Assembly (NCBI GenBank): GCA_003263775.1
Contig: JYJJ01000064.1
Coordinates: 185,881-249,880 of the forward strand
Reading direction: 5' to 3'
Source of the DNA: Vibrio maritimus
GTDB lineage: Bacteria > Pseudomonadota > Gammaproteobacteria > Enterobacterales > Vibrionaceae
Length of the DNA: 64,000 nt
The notes beneath the pieces are model-generated. The model was given only the letters and a program-made list of their open reading frames with translations, was not told the DNA's origin and made no database searches. The position numbers and the translations under genes were made by a program. Position 1 is the stretch's first letter; every line of letters begins with the position of its first letter. Shown here piece by piece: positions 49,015-59,216 of this stretch.

Positions 49015-49548
49015 ATGTCGCGCCTTTTTCTACTTATCTCTAGCTTAGTATTTACCTCCTTCAGTCATGCTTCCAACAAAGAAGCGTGGGATACGTTCAG
49101 CGACATTGGGGCGTATGGTCTTGTGGGACTGGCCGCAGCAATGCCTGCCTATCAAAAAGATTGGGAAGGGGTTTGGCAAGCTGGCCTGAGTATCGGCTCT
49201 GCTTCTGCGATTGGTTTGATTGGCAAACATACCATAGACGCGCCGCGTCCAGACGGCAGCGACAACAAAAGCTTCCCTTCTAACCACACCGCGAACGCCT
49301 TTGCATCCGCAACAACGCTTTATATCCGTCAAGGGTGGCAAGTGGGCTTACCAGCTTATGGAGTGGCCGCTATGGTTGGCGTAGGGCGCGTGCAAGCGGA
49401 TAAGCATTATTGGCGAGATGTAGCAGCAGGTGCTGCTCTTGGCGTATTGACGGGTTGGGTGTTTACCGACAAATTAGACGAAAATTTGCAGGTGGTGCCT
49501 TATGCTAGCTCTCGTTCGGCAGGCGTGTCATTGACGTACGTTTGGTAG
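49015..49548 (+). CDS. Secreted PAP2-superfamily phosphatase-like protein
   Basis: A 177-aa protein with a signal peptide (LFLLISSLVFTSFSHA). PAP2 phosphatase motifs are KHTIDAPRP (variant of KxxxxxxRP), SFPSNHTA (PSGH variant with N for G) and VGRVQADKHYWRDVAAGA (SRxxxxxHxxxD-like). It probably acts on phospholipid or prenyl phosphates in the envelope; the N variant leaves activity uncertain. Confidence 0.82.
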   Translation: MSRLFLLISSLVFTSFSHASNKEAWDTFSDIGAYGLVGLAAAMPAYQKDWEGVWQAGLSIGSASAIGLIGKHTIDAPRPDGSDNKSFPSNHTANAFASATTLYIRQGWQVGLPAYGVAAMVGVGRVQADKHYWRDVAAGAALGVLTGWVFTDKLDENLQVVPYASSRSAGVSLTYVW

Positions 49549-49573
49549 CACTACTGTTTTACTTCAGCCAATA

Positions 49574-49597
49574 AAAAGCCCAGCATAGCTGGGCTTT
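49574..49597. terminator. Bidirectional terminator
   Basis: AAAGCCCAGC / GCTGGGCTTT perfect 10-bp stem with a 3-base loop between convergent genes. Confidence 0.9.
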
Positions 49598-49615
49598 AAG
49601 CGATTCGTGGTAGCG

Positions 49616-49933
49616 TTAGTCACGCTTCCAAAGGATATGGCAGAACTTATTGTCAGGATCACGGCTTACCAGTAAGCGCGCAAACACATCATCTAAGACA
49701 TCGTCTTCTTCGTTAACAAGACCAATGCGGACTTCTGCATAGCTCTCATCAACGTCAAAGCCAACGTGCTCCACCCAATCTGCGCCAGTTTCAACAATCT
49801 CCGCTGCACCGCGGTCATCGAATTGCGCAGTGAAAAGGATAACGTCGGCTGCTTCTAGGTTATCTGGTGCCATCTCTAGGAAGATATCGTATGCCGCTTC
49901 AATCACGTCATCGTATGAAATCAGTTCTGACAT
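49616..49933 (-). CDS. HI1450-family dsDNA-mimic protein (DUF440)
   Basis: A 105-aa, very acidic protein: SYDDVIEAAYDIFLEMAPDNLE, DWVEHVGFDVDE and NEEDDVLDDVFARLLVSRD. It matches the HI1450/YciU family, whose surface charge imitates DNA phosphates. It lies 3 bases after efpL and is likely co-transcribed with it. Confidence 0.88.
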   Translation of the reverse strand: MSELISYDDVIEAAYDIFLEMAPDNLEAADVILFTAQFDDRGAAEIVETGADWVEHVGFDVDESYAEVRIGLVNEEDDVLDDVFARLLVSRDPDNKFCHILWKRD

Positions 49934-49936
49934 AAC

Positions 49937-50503
49937 TTACGCTCGGTTCATGTATTTGCGTTCTGCAGTGTTGATCACTACGCGGTCACCCTGTGCGATG
50001 TACTCAGGTACTTGCACTGTCAGGCCTGTTGATAGACGAGCTGGCTTGGTACGAGCAGACGCTGAAGCACCTTTGATTGAAGGGTCAGTTTCTTCGATCA
50101 CTAGCTCAACAGACGATGGTAGCTCAAGGCCAACCGCACTGCCGTTCACTAGGATAACTTGAACACCTTGTGTGTCTTCGTTGATGAACAGTAGGTCATC
50201 TTCGATGTCATCGTGCTTGAACGTGAACTGGCTGTAGTCTTCGTTATCCATGAAGATGTACTCATCGCCATCAACGTAAGAGAAAGCCACGTTGCGCTTG
50301 TTCATTTCTACCGTTTCAAGCGTGTCATCTGATTTGAAACGCTCATCAACTCTAGAGCCTGTTGCCAAATCAGTACAACGTAGCTTGTAGATCTTTGCGC
50401 CGCCACGGCCACCTGGAGTGGTGACTTCGATATCTTTGATTAGCAACGTTTTGCCATTTGACTCAATCGCAAAACCTTTTTTAAGCTCACTTGCCTTAGG
50501 CAT
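49937..50503 (-). CDS. efpL: EfpL (YeiP), elongation factor P-like protein
   Basis: A 188-aa EF-P paralogue with the three-domain layout: KOW-like N-domain (KASELKKGFAIESNGKTLLIKDIE), S1-like middle (VNGSAVGLELPSSVELVIEETDP) and C-domain (TGLTVQVPEYIAQGDRVVINT). The N-domain loop at residues ~28-36 reads TTPGGRGGAK, as in EfpL. EfpL helps ribosomes past difficult sequences such as polyproline. Confidence 0.92.
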   Translation of the reverse strand: MPKASELKKGFAIESNGKTLLIKDIEVTTPGGRGGAKIYKLRCTDLATGSRVDERFKSDDTLETVEMNKRNVAFSYVDGDEYIFMDNEDYSQFTFKHDDIEDDLLFINEDTQGVQVILVNGSAVGLELPSSVELVIEETDPSIKGASASARTKPARLSTGLTVQVPEYIAQGDRVVINTAERKYMNRA

Positions 50504-50662
50504 GGACTATTTCCTTCGTTTTTTGTTTAGACAGTCAATTATACGTTCGAAATCTAGGTTTGCTCAAGAAGGGAATGACGTCTCAAGCACGACAATTCAA
50601 CGTTGAATCCCAAAATCGGCAATCGTAGAATAGGGGAACAATCAAATCGGCTAAGTAACGAC

Positions 50663-51440
50663 GTGCAAACCCAAGTATCAACCCAATCGCCAATTCACCA
50701 TTCCATTCCCCAGCCAAGCTATGTACCGGTCATCGAAGATCTAATCGCGTGCTTAAAATCGGGACTGAAAGAGAGCCTGCATAGCGTTTATGTTTATGGG
50801 TCAGTGGCGAATGGCACCGCGATACCAAACGTATCGAACCTTGATGTGGTGTTGGTGACTCATGCGCCTTTCTCGGCGAGCAGAAATCATTGTTTAATTC
50901 GATTAACTGGCGGTTTCAAAAAGACTTTCCTTTTGTTAAAGGGCTTGCCATTCGTACGGCTCTAGTGAGTGAAGTGGCGTCGCTCTCTGCTCTATTTACT
51001 TGGGGCTTTTTGCTCAAGCAGTGCTGCACCAATGTCTATGGTGAGGATTTATCAGAGTGCTTTGGTGATTACGTGCCGAGCTGGGAAATTGCCAAGCAGT
51101 GGAATATGGATATCGAGCAAAGCGCTGCCATGCTCAGAAAAGACGTCGCTTGGCAGAAGATGCGTCCTCGCAAGTCGATGCTCAGCGTAGGCTGGCAAAG
51201 AAGCTACTCAGAGCAGCCTATGGTTTGGTGCTTCATAAAACTAAGCGCTGGTTAGATGACCCTATGGAAAGCGGTCGAGTATTTCTTGAATACTACCCAC
51301 AGCGCGAGCAAACCGTTGAGCGCCTTGTTATTTTGCTTGGTAGACGGGTCATACCAAAACGCTCGGTTGTCGGCCTTGTGGATGACTTTGCTCCGTGGCT
51401 TGTCAAAGAGTATCAAAAGACCGAGTTTAAGATTGGTTGA
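50663..51440 (+). CDS. Nucleotidyltransferase-domain protein (two frameshifts)
   Basis: About 260-280 aa. The N-terminal Pol-beta-type motif is VYVYGSVANGTAIPNVSNLDVVLVTH (GS-x-x-x-G plus LDVVLV). The frame breaks near 50880 (restoring EQKSLFNSINWRFQKDFPF) and near 51153 (restoring LAEDASSQVDAQRRLAKKLLRAAYGLVL). The helical C-terminal half resembles aminoglycoside-nucleotidyltransferase-like proteins; the substrate is unknown. The start is uncertain: GTG 50663 is chosen, with TTG 50603 as an alternative. Confidence 0.7.
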
Positions 51441-51476
51441 GCAAGAGACAAATACGCAGTTTTCCCATTGTGTAAG

Positions 51477-53854
51477 TTAGAATAGCCCCATTTGTGGCGC
51501 ACTCAAATCATCGAAGTTCATACCAACGAACGGCAAGATAGCCTCCGCAACAGGCCTTAACTGCTTATCAATGTAGTGTTGATAGTCGATGGGTGAGCGT
51601 TGATACTCTTTTGGTTCTGGCCCATTAACAGTAATCACATACTCGATGCGCCCACGATTTTGATATTGCAACGGGCGTCCCAATTGTTGGTTGATGTCAT
51701 CCGCCATTCTAGCTGCTCGTACTTGCGGCGGAACATTCTTCTGATATTCGTGCAGCTTTCTGCGTAATCTTTTCTGATAAACCAACTGCGTATCATGCTC
51801 ACCCCGAAGCGTCGACTCGACAAACTCGCGAACATAGTCTGCGGGATCTTGATGGTTAAACACCATCATATAAAGAGTCTGCTGAAACTCCTGTGACAGC
51901 GCCGTCCAATCGGTGCGCGCACTTTCTAACCCTTTAAAGATGAGCCGTGCATTATCACCTTCACCGATAAGCCTGCGTAGCGCTTCTTAGAGCCGGTTTC
52001 TGAACCGCGTATGGTCGGCATTAAAAATCGCTGATAATGAGTTTCGTACTCAAGCTCCAAGATGGACGTTAAGTTGTATTCCTGCTCGAGGTGTTCAGTC
52101 CACCACTGGTTGATGGACGCCACCAACGCGTTACCGACCTTGTCTGCTTCTTCCGGGCTAAAAGCCGCATTTAATGACACGAAAGTAGAGTCAGTATCAC
52201 CATAAATCACCTGATAGCCTTTCGCTTCAATCAGTTTCTTGGTGGTTTTCATGATTTCGTGTCCACGCATTGTGATGGAAGAGGCCAGTCTAGTATCAAA
52301 AAAGCGGCAGCCCGATGAGCCTAGCACACCATAAAATGAGTTCATGATGATCTTGATAGCCTGGGAAAACGCCTTTTCGTTGTTGATTTTTGCGACATCA
52401 CGCGCCTTCCACAATTCTTGAATTAAATTTGGAAGAAAGTGCTGCGTTCTATGGAATTGACCTCCTCTAAATCCTGCGACAGCTTGGTCATCATCTTTGC
52501 CAATTTCTAACTTCAAGCCTTCAATTAAGCCCATTGGATCAATCAAAAATGAACGGATAATCGACGGATATAGGCTCTTAAAGTCGAGAACTAACACAGA
52601 ATCATACAGACCGGGAATGGAATCCATCACATAACCGCCGGGGCTTGCCACCCAGTTCTCAGGATGCAAATTAGGGGCAGCGTAGTGAGCGCGGTGCAAT
52701 CTAGGTAGGTAAAGATTGGTAAAAGCCGCCACTGAGCCACCGACGCGGTCGAGTTCCACCCCAGTCAGTTTGGTGCGTTCAATGGCAAACTGTAGCAGGT
52801 GGGTATGGTCGAAAATACGGTTTACCAGCACGCAGTCTTGCAAGTTGTACTTGGCTAGTGAGGGTTTGTCTCTACGGAACATGGTGTTGATCTCATCCAT
52901 GCGATCATGCACGTTGTGGATGGCTTTACCTTCGCCGAGCAGTTCCTGAGACACTGACTCAAGTGACCAAGAACGAAAGTTATAGGTCGCGGTTTTGAGG
53001 GTATCTATCCCATCTAACACCACCCTACCTGGCATAGTGATAAAGCTTTGCTGGCTAGAGGGAAGTGTACGGAAGTATATCTTTTGTGTATTGCGTCCAA
53101 GCGAGAGTACAACGTTATTAAACTCAGCCCGCTTGTTGAGTAGTTTGAAGTCGAAATCGATAACGCTCCAACCAACAACGACATCGGGGTCGAAAGCTTG
53201 AAACCAATCATTGAGCGCAAGTAGCAGCGATTTCTCGTCATTGACCCATTGAGTAGGCGTTTCACACGCTTGTGGTTCGCCAATCATAATGACGCGGCTG
53301 TCGCTTGGGCTATCAAGACCGATGGAATAGAGCACGCCTTTTTCCGAGCATTCAATGTCGAGCGACACAACTTTCAGCTCTGGCTGGTAATCGTGAGCCT
53401 TACACTTGGCTTGTGAAATACGTAGGAATTGATTTGGCTGACCTGGATTGATGGTTTCAGCACGTCCTGCTACCGCTAAGCTGCCCTGAATATAGCGTTC
53501 CATCAAAAAGCGGTCTGCCAGTTTAATATCGGCTTCTAGTACGAGAATATCTGCTGCTATCAGTTTTTCATTTAACTGGCGTGCAGCAGCGATAGAATCG
53601 CTATATACCGCTATCAGGTCTTTGCCGTCAAAGCTCGACATCTCTATTTGGTTAAAAGTGATGGTGAGCCCAGCATCGTGCGCTACGCTTTTTACATGGT
53701 CTTTGTCATCATTTGGCACGAAAAAGACGGGTTTTTGTCCTTCGATGAGAATCTGTGCGGGCCCGTGCGGCGTGGATAGCCACAATTCTATTTGCGGACC
53801 AAGGCGTGTATCTCTGGCTTGGCGGGTTAATAAAAATCCTTGATGAATGTCCAA
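51477..53854 (-). CDS. polB: DNA polymerase II (frameshifted)
   Basis: Family B polymerase of about 792 aa (E. coli 783), used in SOS repair and lesion bypass. The 3'-5' exonuclease has VVSLDIECSEKG, VVGWSVIDFDFKLL and KYNLQDCVLV. The polymerase has DFKSLYPSIIRSF, KIIMNSFYGVLGS and YGDTDSTFV. One base missing near 51975 moves the C-terminal RTDWTALSQEFQQ...YQNRGRIEYV into another frame. TTG 53854 gives the family length; the longer frame to 53977 is unlikely. Confidence 0.93.
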
Positions 53855-54338
53855 ATGAAGCGAATTCCTACATGATGTGCTTGGGCTTGAGTGAATTTTG
53901 TGCAAATTGTTACTCAAAGATAGCCCTGAGTGATGGTTAAGTGTAACAAAGGTCCCACTAGAGCCAAAGTTTCTCAAATTGGGCTAAACTTTAGTGGCAG
54001 TACTAGATTTCTAGAATAGTGATTTATATCGATATTTTGCAATTATGTAGCCGATAGTGTGATAAGTGTTTCATAGTGGGTTAAAGTGGATTTATGCCCA
54101 TAAATCGGGGGTTACGTTAGAGATAACTAATGGTTGTATAATTTGTAACCTGATGATTTTAAAGTTTTTATGATTGACGACGCCGAATCTTCGTCGTAAT
54201 GTGTTTCGCAAACTATGCGCCCGTGCACGATTTGTATGGGAGCTTTTAAACGTAAGATGAGGTATGATAGTCAGCCATGCTGCTATCCACTAACCTCAAG
54301 TGGTCGCAGAGCCAATAGATAAGTGTGGAGATACAAGT
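53855..54338. other. Intergenic region between polB and uvrY
   Basis: A 484-base AT-rich gap. It holds a TATAAT at 54137-54142 with a poor -35 and a small ACGACG/CGTCGT hairpin at 54177-54197, both within the likely uvrY leader. An isolated TTCTCAAATTGGGCT (53971) resembles a syp enhancer, but there is no sigma-54 element. Confidence 0.5.
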
Positions 54339-54982
54339 TTGATTAATGTTTTCCTTGTAGATGATCACGAACTGGTTCGCACAGGGATACGACGTATTAT
54401 TGAAGACGTCCGTGGAATGAATGTGGCAGGGGAAGCTGACAGTGGTGAAGAAGCCGTAAAATGGTGTCGTAGCAACCATGTTGACGTCATTTTAATGGAT
54501 ATGAATATGCCTGGTATTGGTGGACTTGAAGCGACGAAAAAGATCCTTCGCCACAATCCAGACATTAAGATCATCGTGTTAACTGTGCATACGGAAAACC
54601 CATTTCCGACAAAAGTTATGCAGGCAGGTGCCGCAGGCTACCTGACCAAGGGCGCTGCGCCAGATGAAATGGTAAATGCCATTCGTCTTGTTAACAGCGG
54701 CCAGCGTTACATCTCTCCTGAGATTGCTCAGCAGATGGCGCTTAGCAATTTTCATCAGCATCAGAAAACCCGTTCAAAGATCTCTCTGAACGTGAACTTC
54801 AGATCATGATGATGATTACCAAAGGCCAAAAGGTAACGGATATCTCAGAGCAATTGAGCTTGAGTCCGAAAACCGTGAATAGCTATAGATATCGACTGTT
54901 CAGTAAGCTTGATATCAACGGTGATGTTGAACTGACCCACTTAGCGATTCGACATGGAATGCTAGATACTGAGACCCTATAA
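54339..54982 (+). CDS. uvrY: UvrY/VarA-type response regulator (frameshifted)
   Basis: NarL-class regulator of about 214 aa, partner of BarA/VarS and activator of Csr small RNAs. The receiver domain has VDDHELVRTGIRR and the phospho-Asp in ILMDMNMPG. The LuxR-type HTH has LSERELQIMMMI and LSLSPKTVNSYRYRLFSKL. One G missing near 54767 (CAGGAAAA read as CAGAAAA) ends the given frame early at 54809. TTG 54339 (MINVFLVDD) is the usual start. It is followed by uvrC as in E. coli. Confidence 0.92.
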
Positions 54983-54995
54983 TTGAGACAGTATC

Positions 54996-56830
54996 GTGTC
55001 GGACACCATTTTTGACTCAACATCCTTTCTCAAAACCGTAACTAACCAACCCGGCGTCTACCGTATGTACGACGCCGAGTCGGTCGTTATCTATGTTGGC
55101 AAAGCCAAAGATCTCAAAAAGCGCCTTTCTAGCTACTTCCGCAAGCGAGTCGATAGCGAGAAAACCCGCGCGCTGGTCAGTAACATCCATAAAATTGATG
55201 TCACGGTTACACACACCGAAACCGAAGCGCTGATCCTCGAACACAACTACATCAAGCAATACCTTCCTAAATACAATGTACTGCTTCGTGATGATAAGTC
55301 TTACCCGTATATCTTTTTGTCAGGCCATAAACATCCACGACTCTCGATGCATCGTGGAGCCAGACGGAAAAAAGGCGAGTACTTTGGGCCCTATCCAGAC
55401 TCTGGAGCGGTTAGACAAACTCTTCACCTTCTACAAAGGATTTTCCCTGTTCGTCAGTGTGAAGACTCTGTCTATGCTAATCGCAGTCGCCCATGCTTGA
55501 TGTACCAAATCGGTCGGTGTGCCGGGCCGTGTGTTAGCTCTATTATCTCAGATGAAGAGTACGATGAGTTGGTCGGATTGCTGCGTCTATTTTTGCAAGG
55601 CAAGGATAAGAACGTAGTGCAGATGCTGGTGGAGAAGATGGACGAGGCGAGTCGCAATCTCGCCTTTGAAAACGCGGCCAAGTATCGCGACCAGATCCAA
55701 GCTATTCGACGTGTTCAAGAGCAACAATTTGTCTCTGAAGACAGTGACGATGAGATGGATGTGCTGGGTTTTGCGCAAGAAAATGGTGTGGCTTGTGTTC
55801 ATATCTTGATGATTCGCCAAGGGAAAATCCTGGGCAGTCGTAGCCATTTTCCTAAGATCCCGAATAATACAGAGCAAGCTGAAGTCTTTTACAGCTTTTT
55901 GAGCCAGTATTACCTTAACCATTCTGAATCGCGGACGATTCAACGCGGATTATTCTGAATGATGGTCTGGTTGAAGATGTCGATGATATATCTAAGGCAC
56001 TGACAGAAATCGCTGGTCGTAAAGTGGTATTCCATATCAATCCTACTGGAGCGAGAGGGCGATACCTCAAACTATCGAACACCAATGCGCTTACGGCGAT
56101 TACTACCAAGATCAACCATAAGATGACCATCAATCAGCGCTTCAAAGCCCTTCAAGAGGCATTGAGCATTGAGAACATCAGTCGCATGGAATGTTTCGAT
56201 ATCAGTCATACCATGGGTGAGAATACGATTGCCTCTTGTGTTGTATTCAATCAAGAGGGACCGGTGAAACAAGAGTATCGCCGATACAACATCACGGGAA
56301 TAACCGGTGGTGATGACTATGCCGCAATGGGGCAGGTACTTGAGCGTCGTTACTCGAAGCAAATCGATGTCGACAAAATCCCTGACATTATCTTTATCGA
56401 TGGTGGTAAAGGGCAGCTCAATCGTGCCGTCGATATTGTCTCTGAGTATTGGGACGATTGGCCTAAACGTCCACTACTGATGGGTATTGCCAAAGGTGTG
56501 ACTCGTAAACCCGGTTTGGAGACTTTAATTACCCCAGAAGGGCGTGAGTTTAATTTACCGAGTGACGCACCAGCGCTACACCTAATTCAGCATATTCGTG
56601 ACGAGAGCCATAATCATGCGATAGCAGGACATCGAGCAAAACGAGCGAAAGCTCGTCGTACCAGTCCGTTAGAAGGAATTGAAGGTATCGGCCCGAAACG
56701 TCGCCAGTCACTACTGAAATACATGGGTGGCTTACAAGAGCTGAAACGTGCAAGTGTAGAAGAAATCGCCAAAGTACCAGGAATTAGCAAATCTTTGGCA
56801 GAAAACATCTATCAAGCATTGAAACAGTGA
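54996..56830 (+). CDS. uvrC: UvrC, excinuclease ABC subunit C (frameshifted)
   Basis: Dual-incision nuclease of nucleotide excision repair, about 611 aa. The GIY-YIG domain has QPGVYRMYDAESVVIYVGKAKDLKKRL. A Cys-containing region GRCAGPC, a UVR segment and the RNase H-like endonuclease MECFDISHTMGE follow, with the C-terminal HhH GIEGIGPKRRQSLL. One missing base near 55935 splits it (restored STRIILNDGLVED). GTG 54996 is the start, 13 bases after uvrY. Confidence 0.95.
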
Positions 56831-56877
56831 TGAAAATCCCGCAACATAAACAGCAGTAAAATAGAGCCGATAATAAT

Positions 56878-57431
56878 ATGCGTTTAAACATCCCTAACAT
56901 TCTGTCTTTGTTGAGATTATTTCTCATCCCCGTGTTCGTCGTTGCATTCTATCTTCCGTATAGTTGGGCGCCGTTTGCCGCCGCTATGATTTTCTGGGTG
57001 GCAGGCTTCACTGACTGGCTCGATGGGATGTTAGCGAGAAAGCTTGGGCAAACGTCCCGTTTTGGTGCTTTCATTGATCCCGTAGCGGATAAAGTCTTAG
57101 TAGCCACCGCACTCATTCTCATCACTGAACATTACCATTCTATTTGGGTCACCATTCCTGCTGTGACCATGATTGCCCGAGAAATCATTATTTCAGCACT
57201 GCGTGAGTGGATGGCCGAGATTGGCAAACGAGCGAGTGTGGCTGTGTCTTGGGTGGGTAAGGTCAAAACTGTTTCTCAAATGTTTGCACTCTGGGTTCTT
57301 ATTTGGCGTTATGACGATGGATGATTTGGGTAGGTTATGTAGCGCTGTATGTCGCAACTGTTTTGACTTACTGGTCAATGATGCAATATCTAGCGGCGGC
57401 AAAAGACGATTTGCTTAATGCAGATAAGTAG
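56878..57431 (+). CDS. pgsA: PgsA, CDP-diacylglycerol-glycerol-3-phosphate 3-phosphatidyltransferase (frameshifted)
   Basis: Inner-membrane enzyme committing CDP-DAG to phosphatidylglycerol, about 185 aa. The CDP-alcohol phosphotransferase motif reads DWLDGMLARKLGQTSRFGAFIDPVADK. The last ~36 codons (WMIWVGYVALYVATVLTYW ... LLNADK) lie in another frame because one base is missing near 57321. As an essential gene broken in this way, it argues for a sequence error. Confidence 0.94.
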
Positions 57432-57462
57432 TTAGCGGATAATCACAGCAGTATTTAGTTCT

Positions 57463-57488
57463 AAGGCGAGCATTAAGCTCGCCTTTTT
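57463..57488 (+). terminator. Terminator after pgsA
   Basis: AAGGCGAGC / GCTCGCCTT perfect 9-bp stem with an ATTAA loop, followed by TTTTT. Confidence 0.92.
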
Positions 57489-57691
57489 ACTTTTTAGCTC
57501 AGTTCAAAATTTGCATGAGTAGGTGCTAGAAGGCCTAGAAGTCGGCGTAAATCTAACGTCTCGGTTAGGTGTCTTTTAGTAAGTTGACAAGTTTTCTAGA
57601 CCTAAATGTGCATGTTTTTGCTAGAAAATTGAGCAAATTAGCGGTTTTTGGGTATTTCTTGGTCAAACGATTTAAAATATCAAAAAACGTG

Positions 57692-57719
57692 TTGACTCAT
57701 TTTCCTGATTGCGTAAAAT
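57692..57719 (+). promoter_or_regulatory. Sigma-70 promoter of the tRNA operon
   Basis: TTGACT, 16-base spacer, TAAAAT, then a GC-rich discriminator GCCTCCCG typical of stringently controlled stable-RNA promoters. An A/T-rich stretch upstream may act as a UP element. Confidence 0.8.
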
Positions 57720-57786
57720 GCCTCCCGTACTCAAGAGGAACTGCTCAAAACGAAAGTGAAGAGCAAAGCTTCAAGAGAAACAAGAA

Positions 57787-57860
57787 GGCGCCTTGGCAGA
57801 GTGGCTATGCAGCGGATTGCAAATCCGTGGACCTCGGTTCGACTCCGGGAGGCGCCTCCA
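57787..57860 (+). tRNA. tRNA-Cys (GCA)
   Basis: 74 nt cloverleaf: acceptor GGCGCC-/-GGCGCC, anticodon loop ATTGCAAAT with GCA, T arm GGTTCGACTCC, CCA encoded. First of a four-tRNA operon. Confidence 0.97.
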
Positions 57861-57878
57861 TTCTCTCTTAGAGAATAT

Positions 57879-57954
57879 GCGACACTAGCTCAGTTGGTAG
57901 AGCGCAACCTTGCCAAGGTTGAGGTCACGAGTTCGAACCTCGTGTGTCGCTCCA
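57879..57954 (+). tRNA. tRNA-Gly (GCC)
   Basis: 76 nt with acceptor GCGACAC / GTGTCGC, anticodon GCC in CTTGCCAAG, T arm GAGTTCGAACCTC, CCA encoded. Identical to the copy at 58134. Confidence 0.97.
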
Positions 57955-58019
57955 AATATATAGTGATATGCCTTGAAGGCGGTATCAAGATGGTGTCTCC
58001 ATCGCAAAGGATTTTGCGT

Positions 58020-58106
58020 GCCCTGGTGGTGGAATTGGTAGACACAAGGGATTTAAAATCCCTCGACGTTCGCGTTGTGCCGGTTCAAGTCCGGCCCGGG
58101 GCACCA
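58020..58106 (+). tRNA. tRNA-Leu (TAA)
   Basis: 87 nt class II tRNA with a long variable arm (CCCTCGACGTTCGCGTTG), anticodon TAA in the loop TTTAAAA, T arm GGTTCAAGTCC, CCA encoded. Confidence 0.96.
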
Positions 58107-58133
58107 TCTCAATTTTAGTCTGAAAAGACACAT

Positions 58134-58209
58134 GCGACACTAGCTCAGTTGGTAGAGCGCAACCTTGCCAAGGTTGAGGTCACGAGTTCGAACCTCGTGT
58201 GTCGCTCCA
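58134..58209 (+). tRNA. tRNA-Gly (GCC), second copy
   Basis: Identical 76-nt copy of the first tRNA-Gly, last in the operon and followed by a terminator. Confidence 0.97.
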
Positions 58210-58214
58210 AATTA

Positions 58215-58242
58215 AAACCCCAGCAGAAATGCTGGGGTTTTC
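58215..58242 (+). terminator. Terminator of the tRNA operon
   Basis: AAAACCCCAGCA / TGCTGGGGTTTT perfect stem with a 4-base loop and a T-rich tail. Confidence 0.93.
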
Positions 58243-58269
58243 TCGTTTTAGCCATTTGTCATAGCTGCC

Positions 58270-58342
58270 GCTTAATCGAGGCAGTTGTATTGGGAATGAG
58301 GTGAACCTCGTGCCCGCATCCGGTCGAGTCGATCCAAACACT
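58270..58342 (+). other. Possible decayed tRNA unit
   Basis: GAACCTCGTG and GGTCGAGTCGATCCA resemble tRNA T-arm and 3' end pieces. The piece sits between two almost parallel terminators, as if a further tRNA-plus-terminator unit had decayed. No full cloverleaf can be drawn. Confidence 0.3.
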
Positions 58343-58370
58343 AAAGCCTCAGCAAAAATGCTGAGGCTTT
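58343..58370 (+). terminator. Second terminator after the tRNA genes
   Basis: AAAGCCTCAGCA / TGCTGAGGCTTT perfect 12-bp stem with an AAAA loop, then CTTGTTTT. Confidence 0.88.
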
Positions 58371-58451
58371 CTTGTTTTAGCCTTTATCTTACTGATTCTT
58401 TTTGCAATGATGTCCGTACTAAAAGCACTCTAATCGTTAATCGAGGCCTCT

Positions 58452-59174
58452 ATGTTTACCGGTATTATTCAATCCGTCGCCACCATTGATAAAATTACAG
58501 ATCTTAATGGTATCCGTACTTTTGAAATTGACTTTGAAGAAGGCTTTTGTGTCGATGTCGAAATTGGCGCTAGTATTGCTGTGGATGGTGTCTGCCTAAC
58601 GGTAACCGAGATCCAAACCGACAAGCGTTTATCGTTCGATGTCATGCTGCAGAGTCTCAACATCACCACACTGAGTTCATTTGAACAAGGGCAAGTCATC
58701 AATGTTGAACGTGCGGCTAAAGATGGTGCGGAAATTGGTGGTCACCCGCTATCGGGGCATGTGGACTTTAAAACGCCTCTAGTAGCCGTAGAACAGCAAG
58801 AAGACAACTATCGCATCAAATTCCAACTGCCCAAAGAGTGGAAACCTTATGTATTCCCTAAGGGTTATATCGCAATCAATGGCGCGAGTTTGACTGTGTC
58901 TGAGGTCGATAAACAAGAGGGCTGGTTCGATGTTTGGCTTATCCCAGAGACTCGCCGCATGACGACTTTTGAAGGCAAGGGTGTGGGCGATGACGTTAAT
59001 ATCGAAATTGAACGGGGTACGCAAGTTGTCGTCGATACGGTGCGAGACACTATCGCAGAAACATTAGGGCCGCTTCTACCTATGTTTGAAAAGTTCTTAG
59101 AGCAGAATGGTGTGGATGTAGACGCGATTGGCCATGCGACTACTAAGAGCTTGAGCGATAAGAAAGAACAGTAA
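58452..59174 (+). CDS. ribE: Riboflavin synthase, alpha-subunit type
   Basis: A 240-aa protein of two lumazine-binding repeats. The N-terminus MFTGIIQSVA and VDGVCLTVTE form the first repeat with the EIGGHPLSGHV loop; INGASLTVSEV and LIPETRRMTT form the second. It converts two lumazines to riboflavin. A ~25-residue acidic tail makes it longer than the E. coli enzyme (213 aa). It stands alone, away from other rib genes, and no FMN riboswitch is visible in the 80-base gap upstream. Confidence 0.87.
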   Translation: MFTGIIQSVATIDKITDLNGIRTFEIDFEEGFCVDVEIGASIAVDGVCLTVTEIQTDKRLSFDVMLQSLNITTLSSFEQGQVINVERAAKDGAEIGGHPLSGHVDFKTPLVAVEQQEDNYRIKFQLPKEWKPYVFPKGYIAINGASLTVSEVDKQEGWFDVWLIPETRRMTTFEGKGVGDDVNIEIERGTQVVVDTVRDTIAETLGPLLPMFEKFLEQNGVDVDAIGHATTKSLSDKKEQ

Positions 59175-59184
59175 ACATGTTTCG

Positions 59185-59216
59185 AAAAGCCGTCTTAATT
59201 GAGGCGGCTTTTTTTA
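59185..59216 (+). terminator. Terminator after ribE
   Basis: AAAAGCCGTCT / AGGCGGCTTTT stem (one G-U pair), followed by a T run. Confidence 0.9.

Larger units (their letters stand above)
57432..57786. other. Gap between pgsA and the tRNA genes
   Basis: Contains the pgsA terminator (57463-57488), about 200 bases of AT-rich DNA without a gene that I can support, and the tRNA promoter at 57692-57719. Confidence 0.6.

Noticed and set aside
53971..53985. syp-enhancer-like TTCTCAAATTGGGCT near polB
   Set aside because: No -24/-12 element lies within 200 bp on either strand, and neither polB nor uvrY is a plausible SypG target.
58380..58451. FMN riboswitch before ribE
   Set aside because: The gap is about 80 bases and has none of the conserved RFN element words.
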